Shown here: positions 17,091 through 25,184 of the stretch, piece after piece
Position numbering within the stretch: the stretch's first letter is position 1
How the letters are laid out: every line of letters starts with the position of its first letter
DNA from: an uncultured Actinobaculum sp.
Lineage (GTDB): Bacteria; Actinomycetota; Actinomycetes; Actinomycetales; Actinomycetaceae
Reading direction: 5' to 3'
Assembly (NCBI GenBank): GCA_938020505.1
Contig: CALIHR010000033.1
Span: forward strand, 1-42,646
DNA length: 42,646 bases
Notes under the pieces: generated by a model
Databases searched by the model: none
Seen by the model: the letters and a program-made list of their open reading frames with translations, nothing else
What the model was told of the DNA's origin: nothing
Made by a program: the position numbers and the translations under genes

Positions 17091-18137
17091 TCAACCGAAA
17101 AGCGTCTCCTCCGGCGCCGGGCCGGGCAGGCCGAGATGGTCGAAGGCCAGGCGCGTGGCGGCCCTGCCGCGCGGCGTTCGCACGAGGAAGCCCTCCCGGA
17201 CGAGGTAGGGCTCGGCGACCGTCTCGACCGTTTCGGGCTCCTCCCCCACGGACACCGCGAGAGTGGTGAGCCCCACAGGCCCTCCCCTGAACCTCACGCA
17301 GACGGCTTCGAGAACGGCGCGGTCAAGCCTGTCGAGTCCGCGCCTGTCGACCTCGAACACGTCGAGCGCGGCGCGCGCGGCGGCCAGATCGAGGACGCCG
17401 TTTCCGCGAACCTGCGCCCAATCCTGCACGCGCCTGAGCAGCCTGTTGGCGATTCTCGGCGTGCCGCGCGAGCGCGAGGCGATCTCGTGCGCCGCGTCGG
17501 CTTCAAGGTTCGCCCGGAGCTTGACGGCGTTGCGGGTGACGATGAGGGCGAGCTCCTCCTCCTCGTAGTATTCGAGGTGGCCGGTGAAGCCGAAGCGGTC
17601 GCGCAGCGGGGCCGGGAGGAGGCCGGCGCGCGTCGTCGCCCCCACCACCGTGAAGGGCGGCAGCGGAAGCGGGATCGACGTTGCGCCGGGCCCTTTGCCG
17701 ACCATGACGTCCACCCTGAAATCCTCCATCGCCAGGTAGAGCATCTCCTCGGCCGTGCGGGCGAGGCGATGGATCTCGTCGATGAAAAGGACGTCGTTCT
17801 CCTGCAGGGAGGAAAGCACGGCGGCGAGGTCGCCGGGGTTCTGAATCGCCGGGCCGGAGGTCAGGCGCAGCGAGCCGTTGACCTCCGCGGCGATGATCAT
17901 CGACAGCGTCGTCTTGCCCAGCCCCGGCGGGCCCGAAAGCAGGACGTGGTCCGGGGTCTTCCCCCGGGCCACCGCCGCTTCAAGCACGAGCGAGAGCTGG
18001 GAGCGCACGGTTTCCTGGCCGACGAATTCGCTGAGCTGGCGCGGGCGCAGGGCCGCTTCGGCCGCGCGTTCGGATTCGGAGGCCCCCGGCGAGACGATGC
18101 CCTTCGAATTCGCGTCCGAGCTTTTCGAGTCTGCCAT
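17091..18137 (-). CDS. ruvB: Holliday junction branch migration helicase RuvB
   Basis: AAA+ motor that drives branch migration with RuvA during recombinational repair. The 348 residues include Walker A GPPGLGKTTL near residue 68, Walker B FIDEIHRL, sensor VVGATTRAG, and the C-terminal winged helix with FRGGPVGLTTLA. Start ATG at 18137 after GGGAGG. It follows ruvA by three bases, so both depend on the LexA-box region before ruvA. Confidence 0.97.
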   Translation of the reverse strand: MADSKSSDANSKGIVSPGASESERAAEAALRPRQLSEFVGQETVRSQLSLVLEAAVARGKTPDHVLLSGPPGLGKTTLSMIIAAEVNGSLRLTSGPAIQNPGDLAAVLSSLQENDVLFIDEIHRLARTAEEMLYLAMEDFRVDVMVGKGPGATSIPLPLPPFTVVGATTRAGLLPAPLRDRFGFTGHLEYYEEEELALIVTRNAVKLRANLEADAAHEIASRSRGTPRIANRLLRRVQDWAQVRGNGVLDLAAARAALDVFEVDRRGLDRLDRAVLEAVCVRFRGGPVGLTTLAVSVGEEPETVETVAEPYLVREGFLVRTPRGRAATRLAFDHLGLPGPAPEETLFG

Positions 18138-18140
18138 CTG

Positions 18141-18734
18141 CTACCTCCCGGCCCCGAGGATTTTCAGGCTGGCGCGCAGGAGTTCGGGGACCTCCGCCTC
18201 GGGCACCGCCTTTTCGGCCTGGGAGCACGCGCTTTCGGCGTCGCGCTCGGAGAAGCCGAGCCCGACGAGCGCCGCGACGACGTCGCCGGACCGAGCATTC
18301 GAGGAAGGCGCTTCAAGGTCGTCGCCTCCCCGCCTGGGCCCAAGCTTCGCCCCGATTTCCAGGACCAAACGCTGGGCGCCTTTCTTTCCGACGCCGGAGA
18401 CTCGCGTGAGGGCCGCGATGTCGGCGTTGGCCACGGCCTGACGCAGCTGGTCGGGGGTCAAGGTCGCGAGAATGGTGAGCGCGAGCTTCGGCCCCACCCC
18501 CGAGACGGTTTGAAGGACGTCAAAAACCTCCCGCTCGTCGGCGTCGGCGAAACCGAAAAGGGTCATCGAATCTTCGCGCACCACGAGCGAGGTGTGGACA
18601 AACGCCTCCTGCCCCACGCGCAATCCCGCCAAGGTGGCGGGCGTCGCCTGGACGGCGTATCCGACGCCGCCGGCTTCGATCACCGCCGCCGTCGGCTCAA
18701 TGCTGAGAACGTTCCCCCGCAGCGCCGCTATCAT
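18141..18734 (-). CDS. ruvA: Holliday junction DNA helicase subunit RuvA
   Basis: Binds four-way junctions and recruits RuvB. The product has 197 residues. The N-terminal OB fold begins MIAALRGNVL. The two helix-hairpin-helix motifs read GVGPKLALTIL and GVGKKGAQRLV. The C-terminal UBA-like domain contains DVVAALVGLGFSERDA, which contacts RuvB. The start is ATG at 18734 with GGAGG upstream. It lies 49 bases after ruvC, and a LexA box occupies that gap. Confidence 0.96.
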   Translation of the reverse strand: MIAALRGNVLSIEPTAAVIEAGGVGYAVQATPATLAGLRVGQEAFVHTSLVVREDSMTLFGFADADEREVFDVLQTVSGVGPKLALTILATLTPDQLRQAVANADIAALTRVSGVGKKGAQRLVLEIGAKLGPRRGGDDLEAPSSNARSGDVVAALVGLGFSERDAESACSQAEKAVPEAEVPELLRASLKILGAGR

Positions 18735-18758
18735 CGGCCCTCCTCCGCATCGACCCTT

Positions 18759-18774
18759 TCGAACTTTTGTTTGC
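18759..18774. promoter_or_regulatory. LexA (SOS) box before ruvA
   Basis: TCGAACTTTTGTTTGC matches the Gram-positive LexA consensus CGAAC-N4-GTTCG at nine of ten fixed positions. It lies 25 bases before the ruvA start, between ruvC and ruvA. This implies DNA-damage induction of ruvAB from an internal promoter, while ruvC is transcribed from further upstream. Confidence 0.75.
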
Positions 18775-18783
18775 AGATTAAGA

Positions 18784-19419
18784 CTACACGTCATTCTTGA
18801 CGGCGGGCGCAACCGCGCCGTGGCGTCGCGACATCCGCTCTGCGCCGGCCCACATTCTCTGAGCGGGAGTGAGGTCGCCGCCGGTCGCCCGCGGCAGCGT
18901 CCCTGCGCCGCCGTGCTGCGCCCGGTCGGGCTCCTCGTCGGAAAGCGCGCCGCCGCGCCAAGAATGGGCGATGGCGATGGCGACGGCGTCGGCCGCGTCG
19001 GCCGGCCGCGGAAGGCTCGCAAGCCCGAGAATCCGCTGAACCATGACCTGCACCTGGCGCTTGTCCGCGCGCCCGTTCCCGGTCACCGCGGCCTTGACCT
19101 CCGAAGGCGTGTGCATCGCCAGGCGCAGTCCCGCCCTCGCCGCCGCGAGCATGACGATCCCCGCCACCTGCGCGGTGCCGGTGACGGACCTGACGTTGGA
19201 CTGGGCGAAGACCCTTTCGACGGCGACGACGTCGGGCTTGAAGGCGTCGATGACCTCCTGGAGCCCGTCGGCGATGATGAGGAGGCGCTTGTGCGGAGCA
19301 AGTTCGGCGGGCGAGCGCACAACCCTCATGTCGACCAGGCTCACTCGCCTGGCGCCCCCGGCATCGACCGTCCCCATCCCGCACCGGGTCAATCCCGGAT
19401 CGACGCCGAGCACGCGCAC
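18784..19419 (-). CDS. ruvC: crossover junction endodeoxyribonuclease RuvC
   Basis: Resolves Holliday junctions by symmetric nicking. All four catalytic acidic residues are present: Asp7 in GVDPGL, Glu68 in VAVERVF, and Asp141 and Asp144 in PADAADAVAIA. The length of 211 residues includes a non-conserved tail of about 55 residues rich in Arg and Gly. The start is GTG at 19419, one base after the yebC stop, preceded by GAGG. A second in-frame GTG lies two codons later. Confidence 0.95.
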   Translation of the reverse strand: MRVLGVDPGLTRCGMGTVDAGGARRVSLVDMRVVRSPAELAPHKRLLIIADGLQEVIDAFKPDVVAVERVFAQSNVRSVTGTAQVAGIVMLAAARAGLRLAMHTPSEVKAAVTGNGRADKRQVQVMVQRILGLASLPRPADAADAVAIAIAHSWRGGALSDEEPDRAQHGGAGTLPRATGGDLTPAQRMWAGAERMSRRHGAVAPAVKNDV

Positions 19420-19420
19420 G

Positions 19421-20179
19421 TCAGCCCTCGGCCTCCAGCTCGGCCATGACCGCTTCGGGGACGTCGAGGTTCGAGAAGACGTTTTGGACGTCGTCGCAGT
19501 CTTCGAGCGCGTCGATGACCTTGAGCGCCTTTCGGGCCCCTTCGGCGTCGACCTCCACCTTCATCGAGGGGACGAACTGGACCTCGGCGGAGTTGTATTC
19601 GATTCCGGCCTCTTGAAGGGCCGATCGCACGGCGACGACGTCGCCCGGCTCGCAGTAGACCGAGAACGACTCGCCTTCGTCCTCGACTTCCTCAACGCCG
19701 GCCTCGAGCACAGCCGCGAGGACGTCGTCCTCGCTCACGCCCTTAGAAGGAACCTCGACGACTCCTTTGCGGGCGAACATGTAGGCCACCGAGCCGGGGT
19801 CGGCGAGCTGCCCGCCGTTGCGGGTCAGGGCGACGCGCACTTCGGACGCGGCGCGGTTGCGATTGTCCGTCAGGCATTCGATGAGAACGGCGACGCCGCC
19901 CGAGGCGTAACCCTCGTAGGTGATCGACTCATAGTTGACCGAGTCCGCGCCGTCCCCCGAGCCTCGCTTGACCGCGCGATCGATGTTGTCCGCCGGAACC
20001 GAATTGCGCTTGGCCTTCTGTATGGCGTCGAAGAGGGTGGGGTTGCCCGCGGGGTCGCCCCCGCCCGTGCGAGCGGCGACTTCGATGTTCTTGATCAAGC
20101 GGGCGAAGAGCTTGCCACGCTTGGCGTCGTTGGCAGCCTTCTTGTGCTTGGTCGTGGCCCACTTCGAGTGTCCTGACAC
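19421..20179 (-). CDS. yebC: YebC/PmpR family protein
   Basis: Product of 252 residues beginning SGHSKWATTKHKK, the diagnostic YebC N terminus, and carrying NRNRAASEVR in the middle. The family is described as a transcriptional regulator and, more recently, as a factor helping ribosomes through proline stretches. The start is GTG at 20179, preceded by GAGGAGAACTCA. An upstream open frame is not supported. It heads the yebC-ruvC-ruvA-ruvB run. In many actinobacteria pdxT lies just upstream; here the accessory region begins instead. Confidence 0.95.
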   Translation of the reverse strand: MSGHSKWATTKHKKAANDAKRGKLFARLIKNIEVAARTGGGDPAGNPTLFDAIQKAKRNSVPADNIDRAVKRGSGDGADSVNYESITYEGYASGGVAVLIECLTDNRNRAASEVRVALTRNGGQLADPGSVAYMFARKGVVEVPSKGVSEDDVLAAVLEAGVEEVEDEGESFSVYCEPGDVVAVRSALQEAGIEYNSAEVQFVPSMKVEVDAEGARKALKVIDALEDCDDVQNVFSNLDVPEAVMAELEAEG

Positions 20180-20213
20180 TGAGTTCTCCTCGGTTCGTAG
20201 TTTTCCAAGGGGC

Positions 20214-20219
20214 ATTCTA
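20214..20219 (-). promoter_or_regulatory. candidate -10 element for yebC
   Basis: TAGAAT on the minus strand, 34 bases before the GTG of yebC, fits TANNNT. No convincing -35 is seen. Confidence 0.35.
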
Positions 20220-20372
20220 CCGGCTTCAGCAAGATGCCGCGCGGGCGAAACGGCGGCCTCGCCCTCGACGCGGGTGCGCTCCGTCACCGAGGGGCCTGGC
20301 GACGGAGGCAAACTGGAGAGGAGGCGAGCGGTGCCGGTTTCAAGCCCAGCAGCATGTGAAGGAGCCTCCCCA

Positions 20373-20404
20373 CCTTTGCCTAGGAGCGAGGACCCTTTGC
20401 CTAG
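20373..20404. repeat. two 11-base direct repeats 21 bases apart
   Basis: CCTTTGCCTAG occurs at 20373-20383 and again at 20394-20404. The 21-base spacing is two helical turns, as expected for a pair of protein-binding sites on the same face of DNA. Confidence 0.6.
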
Positions 20405-20737
20405 AAGAAGGGCCGAGCCTGAGCTGGACAGGATTGCCGTTCACATGGCATTCACGGCATAGAAAAAGAGGACGGAACCCATGGCGGGCGGAAACTGGGC
20501 CAGCCGGGGGCCGGGCCGGTCTGAGACAGGGCCGACGGACGGCCTGGCAGTCCAATTCACCCAGGAAGAGAAAGGCACCTTGCTATCAAGGCGGAAGAGA
20601 AATCAAGTTCACTACTGACAGCGACATGAACCAAGGCTCCCCAAAACTCATGTCAATGGGAAACTCTCCCCATAGAACAAGTCGTTTACGTAGCATAAGA
20701 TGGTGGCAGTTCGAATCGAAGCGGAAAGGGAGAATCA

Positions 20738-22399
20738 ATGTCGCTCTATGATGACATTCTATCGTGGAAAAGCGATGGACTGAGGCGAACTCACGACGCG
20801 CTAATCAGGGACAGTCGCGAATACGAACTTACCCACGATGTGCTCAATCGTTTGTTTACGGAGGAATTTCTAGGTTTGTATGCGCAAGCCGAGGCGCGGG
20901 CGCGCAGGGCGCTTGTAGACGACGCCGGCGATATGCAGAAACAACTCGAACGCGCGGCACACCAGTTCCTTGCAATCGCCGAAGCGGTCGATGCGTTGGT
21001 GAAGAAAACCGGCGATTTCGTTCGTCGGATCCGCAATGGAGAATTTGGCAATTTTGGTAACGAAATTCTACATGTGAGCGACGACGCGCCATCACATTCA
21101 CAAATGGAGCTACCCGAAGGCCATAGAGTTATCGTGGGTGATTTTCTCGCGATCGTCAACTCACTGGAGTTAGCGTACAAGACCCTTGAGGACCTTCAAG
21201 AGCGGGCAGAGGCACCGAGCGCCGCGATTCTTTCCCACGGCGCAGCCAAGCCGGACCCGTCGTGGAATGTTGAGGAGGTCAATGACTGGTGGACCTCGCT
21301 GTCAGTTGAGGAGCGTCAGAAGATCGAGGTCATGCATCCCGATTGGATTGGCAACCTCGGGGGCGTGCCTTTCGACGTGCGCGACCGAGCCAACCGCCGC
21401 CGCATCAACCCCATGCTCTCCGACATCAACAAACGGATCGCACAGGCACAGAGGAACATAGCCTACTTAGAGGAGCACGGCACCGGTTTCCATGACGGAA
21501 TCAAGTTGTACATGGAGAAACAAGAGCTAAGGATCCTCCAAGAAAAGTATCGCGACCTACTGTCGGTCAAACGCAAGTTTGGGGAATCGTCGAGTTATTC
21601 GCATTCTCTAGTAAGCTTAGACGCGGAAAAAGGGGACCATCTGTGGGCCGCGGTCGGTTCGGGCGACATTGACAACGCCGACCACGTCATGGTTCACACC
21701 CCGGGAATGACGGCCACCGTCGAATCCCACCTCATGGGCAAAGACAAAGGCTGGGGATCGGGCGTCTCCGGCGTCGACAACGTCCTTGCTGAAGGCAAAG
21801 CGCAACTAGAATCAACCGGACGCGACGAGAAGGTTGCCGGCATCACCGTCCTCAATTACGACGCTCCGCGCTGGGGAGAGATCGCAACGCCGAATCACTC
21901 GGTGGCCGGGGACCACCAGGTTGAGGTGGGCGGCAGGTCGGGGGCGGACATGCTCTACGCCGTCCAGGCCACCCATTCCGGGGATCCCCACCTGGTCGCC
22001 TCGGGCCATTCCTACGGGTCGTCGGCGACCGGCTGGGCGCTCCAACACTCGACGGTCGCCGACGACGTCGCGGTCTCCGGCTCCCCGGGAGCAACAACGA
22101 TGCAGAACAAAGACCTCAACATGCTTCCCGGCCACACGAATGTCGGCGACGCCGCGCGGGACGCCGTGGCTAGCCTGGGGAGATTTGGCGGTATCCCCTC
22201 CCAAAGCAGAGAATTCACCCACTGGAGCTGCTATAAGTGGACCGCCCCGGACGGCACGGAATACAAGATGTCCGAGGGCCACTCCGAGTACATGAACAAG
22301 GGGTATACCTCCACCTACAACCAGGGAAGCATCCTCATCGGCAACGGCGTCGCGGTTCCCGACGAGGGCGCGGCTCTGTCCGATCCCTTAAAATACTAA
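20738..22399 (+). CDS. DUF1023 alpha/beta hydrolase with helical N terminus
   Basis: Product of 553 residues. Residues 1-170 are helical and charged, resembling the WXG100-like regions joined to DUF1023 in actinobacteria. A signature stretch follows (WWTSLSVEERQ, then HPDWIGNLGGVPFDVRDRAN). The C-terminal alpha/beta hydrolase has the nucleophile elbow GHSYGS with Ser425, and His515 in EGHSEYMN is a likely catalytic histidine. The substrate is unknown; serine esterase or lipase-like activity is expected. No signal peptide is seen. The ATG follows GGAAAGGGAG with six-base spacing. The lipoprotein gene follows at once, so both are probably one operon. A decayed copy of this gene's 3' end lies at 23613-23643. 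Confidence 0.8.
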   Translation: MSLYDDILSWKSDGLRRTHDALIRDSREYELTHDVLNRLFTEEFLGLYAQAEARARRALVDDAGDMQKQLERAAHQFLAIAEAVDALVKKTGDFVRRIRNGEFGNFGNEILHVSDDAPSHSQMELPEGHRVIVGDFLAIVNSLELAYKTLEDLQERAEAPSAAILSHGAAKPDPSWNVEEVNDWWTSLSVEERQKIEVMHPDWIGNLGGVPFDVRDRANRRRINPMLSDINKRIAQAQRNIAYLEEHGTGFHDGIKLYMEKQELRILQEKYRDLLSVKRKFGESSSYSHSLVSLDAEKGDHLWAAVGSGDIDNADHVMVHTPGMTATVESHLMGKDKGWGSGVSGVDNVLAEGKAQLESTGRDEKVAGITVLNYDAPRWGEIATPNHSVAGDHQVEVGGRSGADMLYAVQATHSGDPHLVASGHSYGSSATGWALQHSTVADDVAVSGSPGATTMQNKDLNMLPGHTNVGDAARDAVASLGRFGGIPSQSREFTHWSCYKWTAPDGTEYKMSEGHSEYMNKGYTSTYNQGSILIGNGVAVPDEGAALSDPLKY

Positions 22400-22408
22400 G
22401 GAATGCCA

Positions 22409-23194
22409 TTGACAAGCAAAAGAAAACGAATCGTATCAATGATAACAATTTTAGGAGCAGTTATGGCCGCTTGCGGCGCCACTCCCGAACCCGGACACGG
22501 CCAGGGAGAAGAGACCTTTTCACCTACCCGGGTCGTTCCCCTAGTCGAGGCCAGGCGCAACGCCATCCAACTCGAACTCAAAATCCAGAGTCTCCTCACC
22601 CAAGAATACGGCGTCGGGCAGTGGAACCCGCCCCAGAAGAACTCCCAGGTAACGGCGTCATCGACGGTGACCTGCCCCGACGAGTACGTCACCGAGTCCT
22701 GGGACTTTGCCACTGCCGGGCCAATCAAAGATTCCCAGTGGAGGAATGCCGTCGAACGCGTCTACACGATCCTCAAACCCCTCGGATACGACAAACCGGC
22801 TATGCGGCAAATCCGCAACGACCACATCACTGTCTTCCCCCACCCCGACACCGGCGGGCGCGTCGAGATTCGATACGACAAAGCCACGGTAATTATCGTC
22901 AACACCGGTTGCGCCAAGGGCGGAGAATGGGAAGGCTGGCCCGACGGCACCGAGGTCCTGCCCGAGCATCTGCGCACCACAGGCCGCGCCCCCATCAACC
23001 TCGACCACGAAATCTGGCCGACCGCCGCGCCGCCTTCGGACACCGGACAGCCGCAGACGCCAGGTTCTCCTTCCACGCCGCAAACCAACGGCAACACCCC
23101 TGCGCCGTCGCCCGGAACAGCTTCCCCCGGACAAGCCGGCCTTTCAACCGGGAAAGCCAACCTGACCTCCTCACGCTTCCCCTACATCCCATAA
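22409..23194 (+). CDS. LppA-like lipoprotein
   Basis: Predicted secreted lipoprotein of 261 residues. A basic N terminus and hydrophobic stretch lead to a lipobox-like MAAC with Cys22. The mature part has a conserved-looking core with CPDEYVTESWDF and NTGCAKGGEWEGW; its two cysteines may form a disulfide. A Pro/Thr/Ser-rich C-terminal tail follows. It resembles LppA-type actinobacterial lipoproteins found beside DUF1023 genes. I favour a TTG start at 22409, six bases after AAGGA. The ATG at 22403 directly abuts the ribosome binding site. Confidence 0.7.
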   Translation: MTSKRKRIVSMITILGAVMAACGATPEPGHGQGEETFSPTRVVPLVEARRNAIQLELKIQSLLTQEYGVGQWNPPQKNSQVTASSTVTCPDEYVTESWDFATAGPIKDSQWRNAVERVYTILKPLGYDKPAMRQIRNDHITVFPHPDTGGRVEIRYDKATVIIVNTGCAKGGEWEGWPDGTEVLPEHLRTTGRAPINLDHEIWPTAAPPSDTGQPQTPGSPSTPQTNGNTPAPSPGTASPGQAGLSTGKANLTSSRFPYIP

Positions 23195-23297
23195 CTCAGG
23201 CAACCCGGTCATTCAATAGCTCGGACAACTCGACAATGACAATCACCGAACCTGATGCATCTTTTGCCATCTCACTAATCATCTGAAGGAGAGAAAA

Positions 23298-23588
23298 ATG
23301 AACGATATGTACATGGTCCCAAACGCCGTTAGGCACGCAGGAACGGAAGTCACCGAAATCGCCTCGCGCATCCGTATCACGTCGAGCGAAGACGAAGTGC
23401 GTGCCTCCAACGACCAACTCGCGGGAACAGACCTGGGCGCCGCGGCAGAACGCGCCGCCAACGCGCTTGTAAAAGCACGCACCACTTTCTCCAAGCGCCT
23501 CGACAGCCACTCCGAAGCCCTCGTCCATGCTGCCAACGCTACCGAATCCCAAGATCAGAACTCCGGCAAAAGTTTTTTCAGACCCTAG
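23298..23588 (+). CDS. WXG100-like small protein
   Basis: Product of 96 residues, almost wholly helical, with the size of WXG100/ESAT-6-like proteins. It has an internal GTDLGAAAERAANAL and a helix break near the middle, but no clear WXG motif. A good ribosome binding site (GAAGGAGAG) precedes the ATG. Its position after a DUF1023 hydrolase and a lipoprotein fits a type VII secretion-associated cassette. No EccC-type ATPase or other secretion machinery lies in the window, so export is inference. Confidence 0.55.
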   Translation: MNDMYMVPNAVRHAGTEVTEIASRIRITSSEDEVRASNDQLAGTDLGAAAERAANALVKARTTFSKRLDSHSEALVHAANATESQDQNSGKSFFRP

Positions 23589-23612
23589 GGCAGCAACGAC
23601 GCAAGGTCAGTC

Positions 23613-23643
23613 TGAGTCCATGAACAAGGGATATACCTCCACA
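23613..23643 (+). pseudogene. remnant of the 3' end of a DUF1023 gene
   Basis: These 31 bases match 22285-22315 inside the intact DUF1023 gene at 28 positions. In frame they read SESMNKGYTST, against SEYMNKGYTST in the intact gene. Just upstream the likely catalytic histidine is replaced by glutamine (GQSES against GHSEY). The match ends abruptly on both sides. This is best explained as the leftover of a deleted or recombined paralogue. Confidence 0.65.
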
Positions 23644-23846
23644 GAATTGTTTCTGTTTTGTGGATACGGTATTAGGCTGTGAGTTTAGCTGTGGTTGTTT
23701 TCTCGTAGATTGTTGGGGGTTAGTGGCCGCCGAAGGAGCGGTGTCTGTGGGTGTCGGAGCGGTCGATGCAGGGAACGTGGTTGCGTCGGGCGTTCGAGGT
23801 GGCTGTCCCAGAAGGTTTCCTCACCGCAGGGTTTCAGGTGTCAGGG

Positions 23847-23895
23847 TGCCGTCGGATCCTAGGCCAGTGCGGTCTCGGCCGAGGATCGGACGGCA
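23847..23895. repeat. 49-base imperfect hairpin
   Basis: TGCCGTCGGATCCT pairs with AGGATCGGACGGCA at 13 of 14 positions. Inside it GGCC pairs with GGCC, leaving an 11-base loop. There is no T-tract, so it is not an obvious terminator. The stem with bulged bases resembles folded recombination substrates or element ends, but nothing else supports that. Confidence 0.6.
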
Positions 23896-24132
23896 GGCAT
23901 GAATTGAGTGACTCCGTGCCTTGTGCATGCATCGACACACCTGGCGGAAGGCAAAAGGGCGATCGACAATCAGATGCCGAAGACAACCCCGGCCAGAGGG
24001 ATCGACGAGAAAATCAATCGGCGCGTTCTTCGGGCCAGCCCGAGCTGGCTGAGGCGGCTCTAGGCCGGTAAAGACTCCATTTAGACTGCCGAGGCCTCTG
24101 TCGATTTAGCCCGTGCGACTCCGTTTATCAGA

Positions 24133-25020
24133 TTAGGGCGTCCGGCCTCCGCCGGGTCGGAACCGCGGCCGCCCCTGCGGCGGAGGCGCGGCGGGCGGAT
24201 AGTCCGAGTCAGACTGCTGCGGAGGACGGTAGCCGCCGGAGCCGGCCTGCTGCGAGTTCTGCTGAGGATGCCCCTGAGGGCGCGGCTGGCCGTCGGGACG
24301 CGGCTGTCCATTGTGCCCGTTATGCCCGTTCCGCGACTGGCTTTGATGTGGAGACTGGCCTCGCCGCTGAGACTGGCCTCGCGGCTGAAACTGGCCTCCC
24401 GGCTGAGACTGGCCTCCCGGCTGCGCCTGCGGCTGACCATGACGCGGAGGCTGCATTCGCCCCGGAGAAGCTTGCGGAACGGACGCGGGCTGACGGCGCT
24501 GCGGACGCCCAGGAGACGGCACCTGCGGACGGCCCGGAGTCGGCGCCGGACGACCCGCCGAAGGCGACTGAGACTGGCCCGCCGAGGCCGACCGCGACCG
24601 AGCCGCAGAAACGGCTTGCTGGTGAGCAGGAGTGGCGTGCACCGGAGCGGGAGCGGCCTGAACCGGAGCGGGAGCCGACGCCGGGGCCGCGTTGGGCTTC
24701 AACGCCGTCGAAGGAAGGAAAACGCTGCGCAGTTTCAAAATGAACGACATTCTTTCGCGTTCGCGCCTGATGACCGCGAGGTCCGGAGACTTTTCATTGT
24801 CCGCCAGCAGAGCCCGGAAGAAACCAGCCTGAAGCAACTCGCTCTGATACCGCCGCATGGCCTTTCTCACCCAGTTCCCCGCGTAGAACCGCCCAGGTGT
24901 CTCCTCTTTGAACTCGACACAGTCGCCCGTCTCGATCACAGCACGAATCTCGTCTACGAGCTTCCGCCTGCTGGCCGTAGGCTGCAGCAGGCGTTGGTCT
25001 TCGCCCGAGAATACGGTGCT
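24133..25020 (-). pseudogene. 5'-truncated prsW tail
   Basis: The minus-strand frame encodes the C-terminal cytoplasmic part of a PrsW-like protein: RKAMRRYQSELLQAGFFRAL, then RERERMSFILKLRSVFLPST, then a Pro/Gln/Arg-rich tail ending PGGGRTP. The intact prsW at 30679-32583 has the same end. DNA similarity is very high over about 24137-24862 against 30683-31328. Upstream of that (24863-25020) the frame continues with a diverged but PrsW-like segment (GEDQRLL, ASRRKLVDEIR). A TAG then stops the frame next to the lppM leader. The whole membrane protease domain is missing. An in-frame GTG at 24939 has no ribosome binding site. I treat it as a broken gene. Confidence 0.75.
24351..24422. repeat. 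18-base tandem repeat, four units, in the truncated prsW tail
   Basis: Four imperfect units of 18 bases beginning GAGACTGGCCTC encode a six-residue Gly/Gln/Pro motif on the minus strand (for example RGQSQR and GGQFQP). The intact prsW has only two such units at 30897-30932. The repeat is therefore variable in number between the two copies. Confidence 0.75.
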
Positions 25021-25081
25021 CTAGCTCGTGAGGGAAGCGCCTTCCCCGTGGCGACAACGCCGATCGCCCAGAAGGTAGTTA

Positions 25082-25184
25082 CCCGTATGGCGGCAGTCCC
25101 GGCGGCGGGCGGACGCGCCTACTATTCTGTTTCGTGCACGGGTTTGAACGCCCAATCGTTTATCGGGAGTAAAGGAGGCCCGGC
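25082..25184 (+). repeat. lppM leader repeat, copy 1
   Basis: A 103-base sequence from CCCGTAT to the start codon, nearly identical in front of each of the three lppM genes. It contains TACTAT (25120-25125), a possible -10 element, and the strong ribosome binding site AAAGGAGG. Copy 1 directly abuts the truncated prsW fragment. Confidence 0.85.

Larger units (their letters stand above)
20180..20737. other. 558-base gap between yebC and the accessory region
   Basis: I see no supported gene here. Short open frames on both strands (for example 20356-20751) have odd composition rich in Trp, Arg and Cys and no ribosome binding site. The gap holds the yebC promoter region on the left and two 11-base direct repeats (20373 and 20394). 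A weak promoter for the DUF1023 gene lies near the right edge (TAAGAT at 20696-20701). It is the left boundary of the accessory region. Confidence 0.6.
23589..24132. other. 544-base recombination scar without a recognisable gene
   Basis: No frame here looks like a real protein. From left to right it holds the DUF1023 remnant, a T-rich stretch near 23647-23720, a 49-base imperfect hairpin at 23847-23895, and unrelated sequence reaching the stop codon of the truncated prsW tail. The abrupt changes suggest a scar of a lost mobile element or deletions. I could not identify a transposase. Confidence 0.5.

Noticed and set aside
17136..18800. Long plus-strand open frame of about 554 codons across ruvB and ruvA
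   Set aside because: It is antisense to two unmistakable genes, has no ribosome binding site and resembles no protein. Long antisense frames are common at this GC content.
20356..20751. Plus-strand frame of 131 codons before the DUF1023 gene
   Set aside because: Composition rich in Trp, Arg and Gly, no ribosome binding site, and it overlaps the well-supported DUF1023 start.
23646..24132. Possible transposase remnant
   Set aside because: I translated the stretch on the minus strand and saw no transposase signature such as a DDE region or a known C terminus. It may be element debris but cannot be named.
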